Shown here: positions 1-6,353 of the stretch, one piece after another
Position numbering within the stretch: the stretch's first letter is position 1
How the letters are laid out: each line of letters starts with the position of its first letter
Assembly (NCBI GenBank): GCA_003229915.1
Contig: QIGA01000015.1
Span: forward strand, 1-9,201
DNA from: Chloroflexota bacterium
GTDB lineage: Bacteria > Chloroflexota > Dehalococcoidia > SZUA-161
Reading direction: 5' to 3'
DNA length: 9,201 nucleotides
Program-made: the position numbers and the translations under genes
The notes under the pieces: model-generated
Seen by the model: only the letters and a program-made list of their open reading frames with translations
Database searches by the model: none
Told to the model about the DNA's origin: nothing

Positions 1-20
1 ATCTTCTCGTCGCTCGGCAT
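1..20 (-). CDS. N-terminal start of a gene running off the left edge (possible transposase)
   Basis: Only the first six codons are visible: ATG at 20-18, reading MPSDEK, then the window ends. The start is supported by a strong Shine-Dalgarno sequence on the minus strand (AAGGAGG, about 4 nt before the ATG). The upstream side carries direct repeats of the kind seen at insertion-sequence ends, so a transposase (IS21-like, with multiple terminal repeats) is my inference. The six residues themselves do not identify any family. Confidence 0.4.
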
Positions 21-31
21 CGTCCTCCTTA

Positions 32-113
32 GTAACATTTTTAGTTGAGTGAACCATGCCCACTCGGTAACATTTTAGATGAGTGAATACGTATCCCTTT
101 ACAATTGAGGGAA
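32..113. repeat. Tandem ~22-bp direct repeats, probable insertion-sequence end
   Basis: Two near-identical copies start at 32 and 67. Both read GTAACATTTT, then AG, then TGAGTGAA; they differ by one T and one substitution and have a 35-bp period. A degenerate third copy at 91-113 keeps GTA, TTT and TTGAG-GAA. Multiple terminal repeats next to a transposase start are typical of IS21-type elements, but the element itself lies outside the window. No recognisable tip or target duplication could be placed. Confidence 0.5.
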
Positions 114-126
114 ATTCAGTTATAAT
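98..126 (+). promoter_or_regulatory. Sigma70-type promoter of the greA operon
   Basis: TTTACA at 98-103 (-35, one mismatch to consensus) and TATAAT at 121-126 (-10, perfect) are separated by exactly 17 bases. Transcription should begin near 132-134 and run into greA, lysS and serS. The -35 box falls inside the degenerate third copy of the direct repeat, so an insertion event may have shaped this promoter (inference). Confidence 0.72.
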
Positions 127-140
127 AGGTACTGAATAAT

Positions 141-183
141 CGAGAGCAGGTGGCCAAGCGTTGGCTGGCTCTCGTTCTTTTTT
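141..183 (+). terminator. Intrinsic terminator/attenuator hairpin in the greA leader
   Basis: The outer stem CGAGAGC (141-147) pairs with GCTCTCG (168-174). An inner stem GCCAA (153-157) pairs with TTGGC (161-165) around a GCG loop. TTCTTTTTT follows at 175-183. This has the full form of a Rho-independent terminator, yet it sits just downstream of the promoter at 98-126 and before the greA ribosome-binding site (GGAGG at 192-196). It therefore probably works as a leader attenuator. It could instead end a transcript entering from the left. Confidence 0.65.
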
Positions 184-204
184 AGTTGTCTGGAGGACGG
201 GGAG

Positions 205-675
205 ATGACACAGAAAGAGGTTTACCTCACACCTGAGGGACTGGAGAAACTGAAGGCGGAGCTCGATCATCTGGAGACGGTTCGGCGGCCACAGGTTGCT
301 GAGCAGATTCATAGGGCAAAAGAGCTGGGTGGCACTGTCGATAACGCCGAATATGATGATGCCAAGAACGAGCAGGCCTTCGTCGAGGGACGGATTCTCA
401 CCCTGGAGAATATGATCAAGAATGCTGCCATAATCGAGGAGGAGAAGTCTCCTTCAAAGTGGGTTAAGCTTGGTTCAAAGGTCACGGTTCGCAACGTGGA
501 TGGGGAAGAGGAGCACTATACCATCGTCGGCAGTGCGGAGGCCAGCCCTGGTGAGGGGAGAATCTCCAACGAGTCGCCGGTAGGCAGTGCCCTGCTGGGG
601 AAGAAGGTAGGCAATAAGGTTGAAGCTCAGACTCCGGCAGGCACGCTCAAGCTAAAGCTGATTGCAATAGAGTAG
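205..675 (+). CDS. greA: Transcription elongation factor GreA
   Basis: GreA enters the secondary channel of RNA polymerase and stimulates cleavage of backtracked RNA, rescuing stalled complexes. The 156-residue length is typical. Residues 1 to about 75 form the N-terminal coiled coil (VRRP at 26-29, NAEYDDAK at 47-54, FVEGRI at 59-64). Residues from about 80 onward form the FKBP-like domain (ISNESPVGSALLGKK, TPAG). The start has GGAGG at 192-196, 8 nt upstream. Oddity: the catalytic tip, normally D-x-x-E before NAEY (D41 and E44 in E. coli GreA), reads G43-T-V-D46, so one acidic residue is missing and the other is Asp. First gene of an operon with lysS (46-base gap). Identity is secure; cleavage activity is less certain. 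Confidence 0.95.
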   Translation: MTQKEVYLTPEGLEKLKAELDHLETVRRPQVAEQIHRAKELGGTVDNAEYDDAKNEQAFVEGRILTLENMIKNAAIIEEEKSPSKWVKLGSKVTVRNVDGEEEHYTIVGSAEASPGEGRISNESPVGSALLGKKVGNKVEAQTPAGTLKLKLIAIE

Positions 676-721
676 ACTCAGCGGAGAGGAAACCGTTGAT
701 CATTCTGCTCAGGCTCATGAG

Positions 722-2284
722 ATGGCGGACAGGAAAGAGGAGATAACCGAGCAGCGCCTGACTAAGCTCAACAGAATTCGCAGCCATAACATTGACCCCT
801 ACCCCCACCGCTACCGCCGCACCCACACCACACAGGAGGCCGCGGCTCTCTTCGAAGAACGGGAAAGAAGAAACGCGGAAAGCCCCGAAGTACGAGTTGC
901 CGGCCGTATCACTGCCCACCGCTCCATGGGCAAGGCAACCTTTATAGATCTCAGAGACGGCTCTGGCAAGATCCAGGCATATTTCCGCAAGAATCTCCTC
1001 GGTGAGGCGAAGTATCAGCATCTCCATGATCTGGACATCGGCGACATCATCGGGGTCACTGGCAAGGGTTTCCGGACACGTACCGGTGAGATCACTGTTG
1101 CAGCCTCTGATTTCGTCATGCTCTCCAAATCGCTTCAGACGTTGCCAGAGAAATGGCACGGGCTCACGGACGTGGAGAGGCGCTATCGCCAGAGGTATCT
1201 GGACCTCATTTCCAATGAGGAAGCCAGACATTTGTTCGTCGTACGTAGCCGCATGATCGCCGCTGTGCGACGTTTTCTTGATGAACGGGGATTCATTGAG
1301 GTAGAAACGCCGGTGCTGCTGCCTGTGGCCGCTGGCGCGATGGCTCGCCCCTTCTCCACTCATCATCATGCCCTGGAGCAGAACCTTTACCTGCGCATTG
1401 CTCTCGAACTGTATCTCAAACGCCTGATCATCGGTGGGCTGGACAAGGTCTACGAGATCGGACGTATCTTCCGCAACGAAGGTATCTCTATCAGGCACAA
1501 TCCTGAATTCACTATGCTCGAGAGCTATGAAGCCTACGCTGACTATAACGATGTCATGGAAATGGTGGAGCAGATGGTATACTATATCGCCCAGGATGTT
1601 CTGGGCACTGAGGAAGTCCCTCTCGGTGAAGACATCGTCAGCCTCTCCCTGCCTTGGCGCAGGGTCAATCTTCGAGATGAGCTACTTGAGAAATGCGGCG
1701 TTGATTTCCTCGACCAGAGGTTTCGCGAATTACCTTCGCTCCGAGAGGAGGCCGTGAGATTGGGCGTGGGGGTGGAGGAGAACATGAGCTGGGGCCGGCT
1801 GGTGGACAAACTCTTTTCCACATTCGTCGAGCCTGACCTGATTCAGCCCACTTTCGTTATCGACTACCCTGTTGAGATGTCTCCCCTGGCGAAGACCAAG
1901 CCCGACGATCCGCGGCTGGTGGAGAGGTTCGAGTGTTTCATCGGGGGGATTGAGATCGCTAATGCCTTTACCGAACTCAACGATCCTATAGAGCAGAGGA
2001 AACGCTTCGAGGAACAGGAACGCCTGCGCAGTGTGATGGGGGATGAGGAGGTGGAGAGGTTGGACGAGGACTTCCTCGTTGCCTTGGAGTACGGCATGCC
2101 TCCTACAGGGGGGTTGGGGGTGGGCATCGATCGCCTGGTGATGGCCCTGACCAACCAGCGGTCGATTAGAGAGGTTATCCTGTTCCCACAGTTAAGAGCC
2201 AAGACCGCAAAATCTGAGGGGATTCCCACGGCAGAGGCTTTCGGGACACCTACAACCCAGCAGAGAAATAACGACGATGCTTAG
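722..2284 (+). CDS. lysS: Lysyl-tRNA synthetase, class II
   Basis: Cytoplasmic enzyme that charges tRNA-Lys with lysine using ATP. At 520 residues it is slightly longer than the usual ~490-505. The N-terminal OB-fold anticodon-binding domain covers roughly residues 55-135 (VRVAGRITAHRSMGKATFIDL). The catalytic domain carries ARPFSTHHHALEQ (208-220), class II motif 2 (FRNEGISIRHNPEFTMLE, from 250) and motif 3 (GLGVGIDRLVM, 464-474). Motif 3 is followed by LFPQLR and a tail of about 25 residues rich in polar amino acids. These class II motifs exclude the unrelated class I LysRS. Only a weak AGG lies before the ATG at 722, and no other in-frame start is found just upstream. The 3' end overlaps serS by 8 bases, so translation is probably coupled. 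Confidence 0.97.
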   Translation: MADRKEEITEQRLTKLNRIRSHNIDPYPHRYRRTHTTQEAAALFEERERRNAESPEVRVAGRITAHRSMGKATFIDLRDGSGKIQAYFRKNLLGEAKYQHLHDLDIGDIIGVTGKGFRTRTGEITVAASDFVMLSKSLQTLPEKWHGLTDVERRYRQRYLDLISNEEARHLFVVRSRMIAAVRRFLDERGFIEVETPVLLPVAAGAMARPFSTHHHALEQNLYLRIALELYLKRLIIGGLDKVYEIGRIFRNEGISIRHNPEFTMLESYEAYADYNDVMEMVEQMVYYIAQDVLGTEEVPLGEDIVSLSLPWRRVNLRDELLEKCGVDFLDQRFRELPSLREEAVRLGVGVEENMSWGRLVDKLFSTFVEPDLIQPTFVIDYPVEMSPLAKTKPDDPRLVERFECFIGGIEIANAFTELNDPIEQRKRFEEQERLRSVMGDEEVERLDEDFLVALEYGMPPTGGLGVGIDRLVMALTNQRSIREVILFPQLRAKTAKSEGIPTAEAFGTPTTQQRNNDDA

Positions 2285-3536
2285 CCTGCAGCTTATTCGC
2301 CAAAACCCCGACCTCGTTCGAGATTCACTGGCCAAACGCGGTGAAGCTGCTGCCCTTGATGAAATCCTCCGTCTCGATGAGGACAGGCGGCGGTTGATCC
2401 AGGAGGTGGAGGGGCTCAGGGCGAAGCGAAGGCAGGCCAGCAAGGATATTGGCCAGATGAAGGACAAACCCGAGGCGCTCCTCGCTGAGATGAGGGATAC
2501 CGGAGGGCAAATCAAGTCCCTGGATCATGAGATAAGCCGCAACGAAGAGGGGTTGAACGACCTCTTGCTCAGAATTCCCAACCTCGTACATCCCAGCGTT
2601 CCTGTTGGCAGGGACGAGAGCGACAATGTGATGGTGAGAAGCTGGGGTGAAGTACGAACATTTGACTTTGAGCCGCTTCCTCACTGGGATATCGGGACAA
2701 ATCTGGGCATCATAGATTTCGAACGTGGAGTGAAGATATCGGGGAGCCGCTTCTATGTGCTGAGAGGCTTGGGTGCCAAGCTCCAGAGGGCGCTCATCGC
2801 CTTTATGCTTGATCTCCACGTAAGTGAGCATGGCTATACCGAGGTCTATCCTCCTTTTATGGTGAAGCGGGAGACTATGTTGGGATCAGGGAACCTGCCC
2901 AAATTCGCTGACAATCTCTATCACGATGAGGAGGATGATTTGTGGTTTGTGCCCACCGCTGAGGTGCCGGTGACCAATCTCCACCGCGATGAAATCCTGG
3001 AGCCGGGCTCTTTGCCCTTCTACTATGTTGCCTACACGGCCTGCTTCCGCCGAGAGAGTATGTCGGCGGGCAAGGACACCAGAGGAATCAAGAGAGGGCA
3101 TCAATTCGATAAGGTTGAGCTCTACAAATTCGTCGAGCCTCATACCTCGGACGACGAGCTGGAGATAATGGTAGCTGATGCCGAGTCGGTTTGCCAGAAG
3201 CTGGACCTTCCCTATCGGGTGCTGCAGCTTTGCGGCGGCGAACTCGGATTCAACGCAACCAAATCGTATGATATCGAGATGTGGGTTCCCGGCTGCGCCG
3301 AGTGGCTCGAGGTGAGCTCCTGCAGCAATTGCATCGATTTTCAGGCACGCAGGGCCAATATCCGCTACCGGCCTCAGCAGGGGGAGAAACCCCAGTTTGT
3401 CCATACCCTGAATGGCTCTGGGCTGGCCCTGCCCCGTGTGGTCATCGCCGTCCTGGAGAACTACCAGCAGCCCGACGGCAGCGTGGCCGTCCCCGAAGTG
3501 TTACGCTCCTATATGGGAACAGACGTGATCAGATAG
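2277..3536 (+). CDS. serS: Seryl-tRNA synthetase
   Basis: Charges tRNA-Ser (and tRNA-Sec where present) with serine in the cytoplasm. The 419 residues match the bacterial family. Residues 1-105 form the long N-terminal helical-hairpin arm that grips the tRNA, ending at the conserved IPNLVHPSVP (100-109). The class II core shows TAEV (227-230), motif 2 (FRRESMSAGKDTRG, 257-270, then HQFDKVEL, 275-282) and motif 3 (HTLNGSGLALPRVV, 376-389, then ENYQQPDGSVAVPEVL). Motif 2 usually reads FRxEAGSAGxDTRG; here AG is SM, a mild change. The ATG lies inside the end of lysS (8-base overlap), which suggests translational coupling and a shared transcript from the greA promoter. No T-box leader is visible upstream of the operon. 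Confidence 0.97.
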   Translation: MLSLQLIRQNPDLVRDSLAKRGEAAALDEILRLDEDRRRLIQEVEGLRAKRRQASKDIGQMKDKPEALLAEMRDTGGQIKSLDHEISRNEEGLNDLLLRIPNLVHPSVPVGRDESDNVMVRSWGEVRTFDFEPLPHWDIGTNLGIIDFERGVKISGSRFYVLRGLGAKLQRALIAFMLDLHVSEHGYTEVYPPFMVKRETMLGSGNLPKFADNLYHDEEDDLWFVPTAEVPVTNLHRDEILEPGSLPFYYVAYTACFRRESMSAGKDTRGIKRGHQFDKVELYKFVEPHTSDDELEIMVADAESVCQKLDLPYRVLQLCGGELGFNATKSYDIEMWVPGCAEWLEVSSCSNCIDFQARRANIRYRPQQGEKPQFVHTLNGSGLALPRVVIAVLENYQQPDGSVAVPEVLRSYMGTDVIR

Positions 3537-3572
3537 GCCATCAAGGCGCTGAAACGCTCTGTTCCCCTATTC

Positions 3573-4157
3573 TCATCGCTCGCGCCACCATTCTTTTGTG
3601 AATAAAAGGTTAAGCGCAGGGGGGACAATAAGGAATATCCAGTTAACTCCTTCCCATACGGTCGGGTAGAAAACAGGAAGGATAAGTTGATATGTGGCTG
3701 CCGTGACAAAAAAGACGGAGAAGAAAAAAACAAGCCGCCTAGTATTGCTTGCCTTGCGTGTACTATGCTCTTTGATCCTCAGAACACCAACCAGAATATA
3801 GACAAAGAAAATAATTGTGAAACCCCAAAGATATCGTGCTAGGTTGCCATCCTGCTGAACTGCGGTTAGCGAAAAGAGAAGGTATGCGTATAGACCTACA
3901 ATGAGGAAATCCCCCCCCAATCTGAACCAACCCCACCCATTCTCTCTGTAGGGGTACTTCGAGGCTTTCTGGTTATATCGCACCCAGCTTGAGATTATCG
4001 TCACATATACGGCGAGCAGGCCTACGAACCCTAGTGGAGAGTTCTCTGGGTGAAGGATCAGTGTACTGTACATTGCGAAACTGTTCGCGACGACCATGGC
4101 GAAAACAATACCAATGAATTGGCCCAGTCTATCCGGAAGCTTGTTGACTTGCTCCAT
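3573..4157 (-). CDS. Multi-pass membrane protein of unknown function
   Basis: I do not recognise this 194-residue protein. It has about six hydrophobic segments, near residues 11-35, 42-60, 80-100, 110-127, 141-163 and 170-187, with basic loops (SKYPYREN at 67-74; a Lys/Arg-rich loop around 128-141) that suggest cytoplasmic faces. No metal-binding cysteine or histidine motif or catalytic signature is evident. The ATG at 4157 has AAAAGGGA about 10 nt upstream, an acceptable ribosome-binding site. The gene converges on serS, with 36 bases between the two stop codons and no clear terminator between them. It follows the mer operon on the same strand after a 160-base gap. The DNA looks more A+T-rich than its neighbours, which may point to separate acquisition. 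Confidence 0.7.
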   Translation of the reverse strand: MEQVNKLPDRLGQFIGIVFAMVVANSFAMYSTLILHPENSPLGFVGLLAVYVTIISSWVRYNQKASKYPYRENGWGWFRLGGDFLIVGLYAYLLFSLTAVQQDGNLARYLWGFTIIFFVYILVGVLRIKEHSTRKASNTRRLVFFFSVFFVTAATYQLILPVFYPTVWEGVNWIFLIVPPALNLLFTKEWWRER

Positions 4158-4317
4158 CTAACTTGTGTCCCTTTTCTTACTCCTCAAATCCCAGCCAGTA
4201 TCTAGTGTAGTGTCTCTAACACTCCGTTAGCTCGTCGAACTTTTGAAAAAAATGGTTAGCGCCGTAGTCATCTGGATAAGGCGTTTAGAGCCAGTGTCAT
4301 TGGCCGAATAACGATAT
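4158..4317. other. Non-coding gap with one arm of a possible small inverted-repeat element
   Basis: AGTGTAGTG at 4204-4212 is matched in inverse orientation by CACTACACT at 4326-4334, inside the end of the MerE-like gene. The left arm also contains a short palindrome, AGTGT-CTCTA-ACACT (4209-4223). On the minus strand a run of seven T follows a weak 4-bp stem near 4250-4290, too weak to call a terminator. No gene and no convincing promoter were found here. Confidence 0.35.
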
Positions 4318-4651
4318 TTAGGAAGCACTACACTGGAGCACCTGCTCCAGGAATGATTGGAGCAGTGCAGGGTAGGTGAAATGAAATAGAACCCACCTTC
4401 TCGAAGGGAGATAGAAGCGGTGGGTTTCGCTGTGCTGTACCCACCCTACCACTCCCAACAGGCCGAACACAAAGAAGGTAGTGGCCAGCCCGTAAATCAG
4501 GGCCGTATTTTCGGAGAGAAAGGCACTCCAGGCTGTGCCGTCGAGCAGGGTGATCAGGAGGGGCAGCGTCAATAGCAGGTGGCAGGGACAAGGTCAGGAA
4601 GGCTGTAACTACCTGTACATAACCAATTACTTTCCGGCTCATACCTCTCAT
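4318..4651 (-). pseudogene. MerE-like mercury transporter, broken by a one-base insertion
   Basis: MerE is a small two-helix inner-membrane protein implicated in Hg(II) and organomercury uptake. From the ATG at 4651 the frame reads GYVQVVTAFLT and then shifts. Removing one A of the AA at 4590-4591 (T on the coding strand) restores LTCPCHL, the hallmark of MerE, and gives a continuous 110-residue protein. It has Cys21 and Cys23 in the first helix and a second helix at about 48-72 (LIYGLATTFFVFGLLGVVGW). Family members are nearer 78 residues, so the tail of about 35 residues is extra. The ATG overlaps the dehydrogenase stop codon (ATGA), showing translational coupling as the last mer operon gene. 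The shift may be a true mutation or a sequence error; conservation on both sides of it favours a recent event or an error. Confidence 0.75.
4333..4350. repeat. Perfect 8-bp-arm inverted repeat near the end of the merE-like gene
   Basis: CTGGAGCA and TGCTCCAG are exact reverse complements separated by CC. The repeat lies within the last codons of the MerE-like reading frame, close to the end of the mer operon. No T-tract follows on either strand, so it is not a canonical intrinsic terminator; it could protect the 3' end of the transcript. Confidence 0.4.
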
Positions 4652-5778
4652 TGTTGCCGCTGCATATCAAAGATGACCTTGAGCTCCGAGCTTCCTTTGG
4701 GCTGGAATGCCTCCTGGTAGTCCAGCAGATGATAGCGGTGGGTGATTACCTTATCCAGCACGGAGCCAAAGGTGTCTCTGAGCCTAGCTAGGTCATGGAG
4801 GGCGGTCACGAAGTGCTCCCGGTTGGAGTTCAGGCTGCCAATAATCAAATGGTTACAGCGCACCATCTGGCGCAGGATGAGGTTGCCATCCAACTGCACC
4901 TCACGCTCACCCCGGGGGATCCCGGTGAGGATGTAGACCCCGTTGCGGGCCAGGATTGGCATAAGGCTAAGAGCCAACTTGGAAGCACCGCTGGCCTCCA
5001 GGATGATGTCAGGATTGCCCATCTCAGCCACAATGTCCTCAACAGTCTTGCCTCTCCCGTCAATATAGTGCGCCCCAAGCTCACGAATCAGTTGCACCTT
5101 GATATGCTCCTCTCCTACAATCTCGATAACATAGGTCTCGGCATCGCCTAACCGGAGCAAGGCGGTACCCAGAAGACCTATAGGCCCGGCGCCAATCACC
5201 AGGGCTATCTTGCCATGTCCCCACTCCTTCGCTCCAGGCTGATGCTCCTGGTGCCTGGCCAGCCAGAGAACCCTGAGCTGAAGGGTGCGGAGCTGGCTTA
5301 TGGCCTTCTCGCTGATGCTCAAAGGCTCCGTTAACACCGCCAGGTCAGCCAGCCCTGTTGGCACCTTTGCCAGATATTCCTCGTCGTCCACGAAATACTC
5401 GGTAAAATAGCCGTGGATCTTATGAATGCCTCGCTCCCGGTAGAGCCCGGTGCAGCACATATCACTTTGTCCATTGAGGCAGCAGGCACATTGCCCGCAA
5501 CCCCGGCGTACGGTTGGCACTACAATATCCCCCGGTTGCAGCGTCTTGACGCCAGGGCCAACGACCTGAACCTGTCCCATTGCCTCGTGTCCTAAGACTA
5601 GAAAATCTTCCCCAGGAGGAAAATCCTTCTCACCCCAACGAATCATATTGCGGTCAGTGCCACAGATTCCCGCCTGAAGCACCTTGACCAGCACCTGGTT
5701 GTCGGATTCTATGAACGGCTTCGGTATCTCCCTGACCACCAGGCCGTGGCTACCTTTCTCCAGACCTACGGCATACAT
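4648..5778 (-). CDS. Glucose-1-dehydrogenase-like zinc-dependent MDR dehydrogenase
   Basis: A 376-residue medium-chain dehydrogenase/reductase. Catalytic zinc ligands are expected at Cys39 (AGICGTD), His64-Glu65 (GHEA) and Glu151 (TEPLS); the structural zinc site is Cys94, Cys97, Cys100 and Cys108. The Rossmann motif GAGPIG is at 196-201. The C-terminal signature GSLNSNREHF (314-323) resembles the glucose dehydrogenase C-terminal domain. The likely reaction is NAD(P)-dependent oxidation of a sugar or alcohol; the substrate cannot be read from sequence. An acidic residue near the end of strand beta-2 (VIE, 217-219) leans toward NAD over NADP. The start is the ATG at 5778, 6 nt after AGGAGG; a TTG at 5793 lies upstream of that site and is rejected. 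The gene sits between mer genes on the same strand and overlaps the MerE-like gene, so it is part of the operon. Confidence 0.88.
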   Translation of the reverse strand: MYAVGLEKGSHGLVVREIPKPFIESDNQVLVKVLQAGICGTDRNMIRWGEKDFPPGEDFLVLGHEAMGQVQVVGPGVKTLQPGDIVVPTVRRGCGQCACCLNGQSDMCCTGLYRERGIHKIHGYFTEYFVDDEEYLAKVPTGLADLAVLTEPLSISEKAISQLRTLQLRVLWLARHQEHQPGAKEWGHGKIALVIGAGPIGLLGTALLRLGDAETYVIEIVGEEHIKVQLIRELGAHYIDGRGKTVEDIVAEMGNPDIILEASGASKLALSLMPILARNGVYILTGIPRGEREVQLDGNLILRQMVRCNHLIIGSLNSNREHFVTALHDLARLRDTFGSVLDKVITHRYHLLDYQEAFQPKGSSELKVIFDMQRQQ

Positions 5779-5820
5779 ACCATTCCTCCTCAAGAGCGCT
5801 GCTTGTTACCCCGTGTACTA

Positions 5821-6042
5821 CTAGGCCAGTTGCTTGCCTCCGCTCTCACAATGCTCTTTGACCGCCCGCATAACCTCTGCCAGCTCCAAAGCCTCCTCAT
5901 AGCTGAGCATCAGCGCCACGCCTTTCTGATTAAACTGGAGGGTAACAGTCTCATGAATGCCTTCGGCATAGGCCGAGACCATCTCCCCTTCCGCGATGTC
6001 AACGTACTCATGCTCGTGGGCGTGTTCTTCCGCTGCGTCCAT
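5821..6042 (-). CDS. Small acidic protein with a His-rich N-terminus, unknown function
   Basis: I do not recognise this 73-residue protein. The N-terminus carries an alternating His cluster (His7, His9, His11 among glutamates), and His64-Cys65 lie near the C-terminus; these could bind metal. The middle (VTLQFNQKGVALML) looks like two beta-strands, followed by a probable amphipathic helix (SYEEALELAEVMRAVKEH, 48-65). It has no signal peptide or membrane segment, so it should be cytoplasmic. The ATG at 6042 has a strong AAGGAGG 6-7 nt upstream. It lies 37 bases after the merP-like gene and 42 bases before the dehydrogenase, on the same strand. A role in handling mercury, or in buffering metal for the dehydrogenase, is inference from position and composition only. 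Confidence 0.72.
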   Translation of the reverse strand: MDAAEEHAHEHEYVDIAEGEMVSAYAEGIHETVTLQFNQKGVALMLSYEEALELAEVMRAVKEHCESGGKQLA

Positions 6043-6079
6043 TTAACGCCTCCTTGTCCTCAATATGGCTTGGCATGGT

Positions 6080-6304
6080 CTACTCTGCCAGTTCAACCGA
6101 GTAGTGGCCCTCAAAAGCACTGTTATGGAGGATTTCCTCCTCGCTAATAACATCAGGGTCAATGACCACCATCGCGCTGCCCGCCTCCCAGTCTATGGAG
6201 ACCTGAGCTACGCCTTTCTCCTTTCGCAGGTAGCGGCTGATAGTGTCAGCACACCCCTGGCAGGTCATACCGCTAATCTTGAGTCCAAAACTTTTTAGAG
6301 CCAT
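6080..6304 (-). CDS. MerP-like heavy-metal-associated (HMA) domain protein
   Basis: A single HMA domain of 74 residues with the metal-binding loop GMTCQGC (Cys15 and Cys18) and the usual beta-alpha-beta-beta-alpha-beta pattern (LKISGMTC, helix CADTISRYLRKEKGV, strand VSIDWEAGSAMVVI). Classical MerP is periplasmic and has a signal peptide. This protein starts directly with the domain, so it is probably a cytoplasmic Hg(II) carrier that feeds MerA, taking the place of the N-terminal HMA domain this MerA lacks. The ATG at 6304 has GGGAGG 5 nt upstream. It lies in the mer operon, 49 bases after the MerT/MerF-like gene. A copper chaperone of the CopZ type has the same fold; the operon context decides for mercury. 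Confidence 0.85.
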   Translation of the reverse strand: MALKSFGLKISGMTCQGCADTISRYLRKEKGVAQVSIDWEAGSAMVVIDPDVISEEEILHNSAFEGHYSVELAE

Positions 6305-6353
6305 TTTTCGCCTCCCTTAGTCACATTCTTTGAGCCGCAATAATGTCCTGGCC

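Noticed and set aside
1..204. A T-box riboswitch controlling the synthetase operon
   Set aside because: The leader from the promoter to greA is only about 70 bases and shows no specifier loop or T-box sequence; only a terminator-like hairpin is present.
647..1498. A 283-codon open frame on the minus strand antisense to lysS
   Set aside because: It lies wholly opposite well-defined greA and lysS sequence, has no ribosome-binding site or recognisable domain, and reads as a by-product of lysS codon use.
4230..4290. A possible mer operon terminator with a run of seven T on the minus strand
   Set aside because: The only stem upstream of the T-run is 4 bp with a 16-base loop, too weak to call.
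4648..5778. MerB (organomercurial lyase) as the large downstream mer gene
   Set aside because: The sequence has clear MDR zinc and Rossmann motifs and none of the features of MerB.
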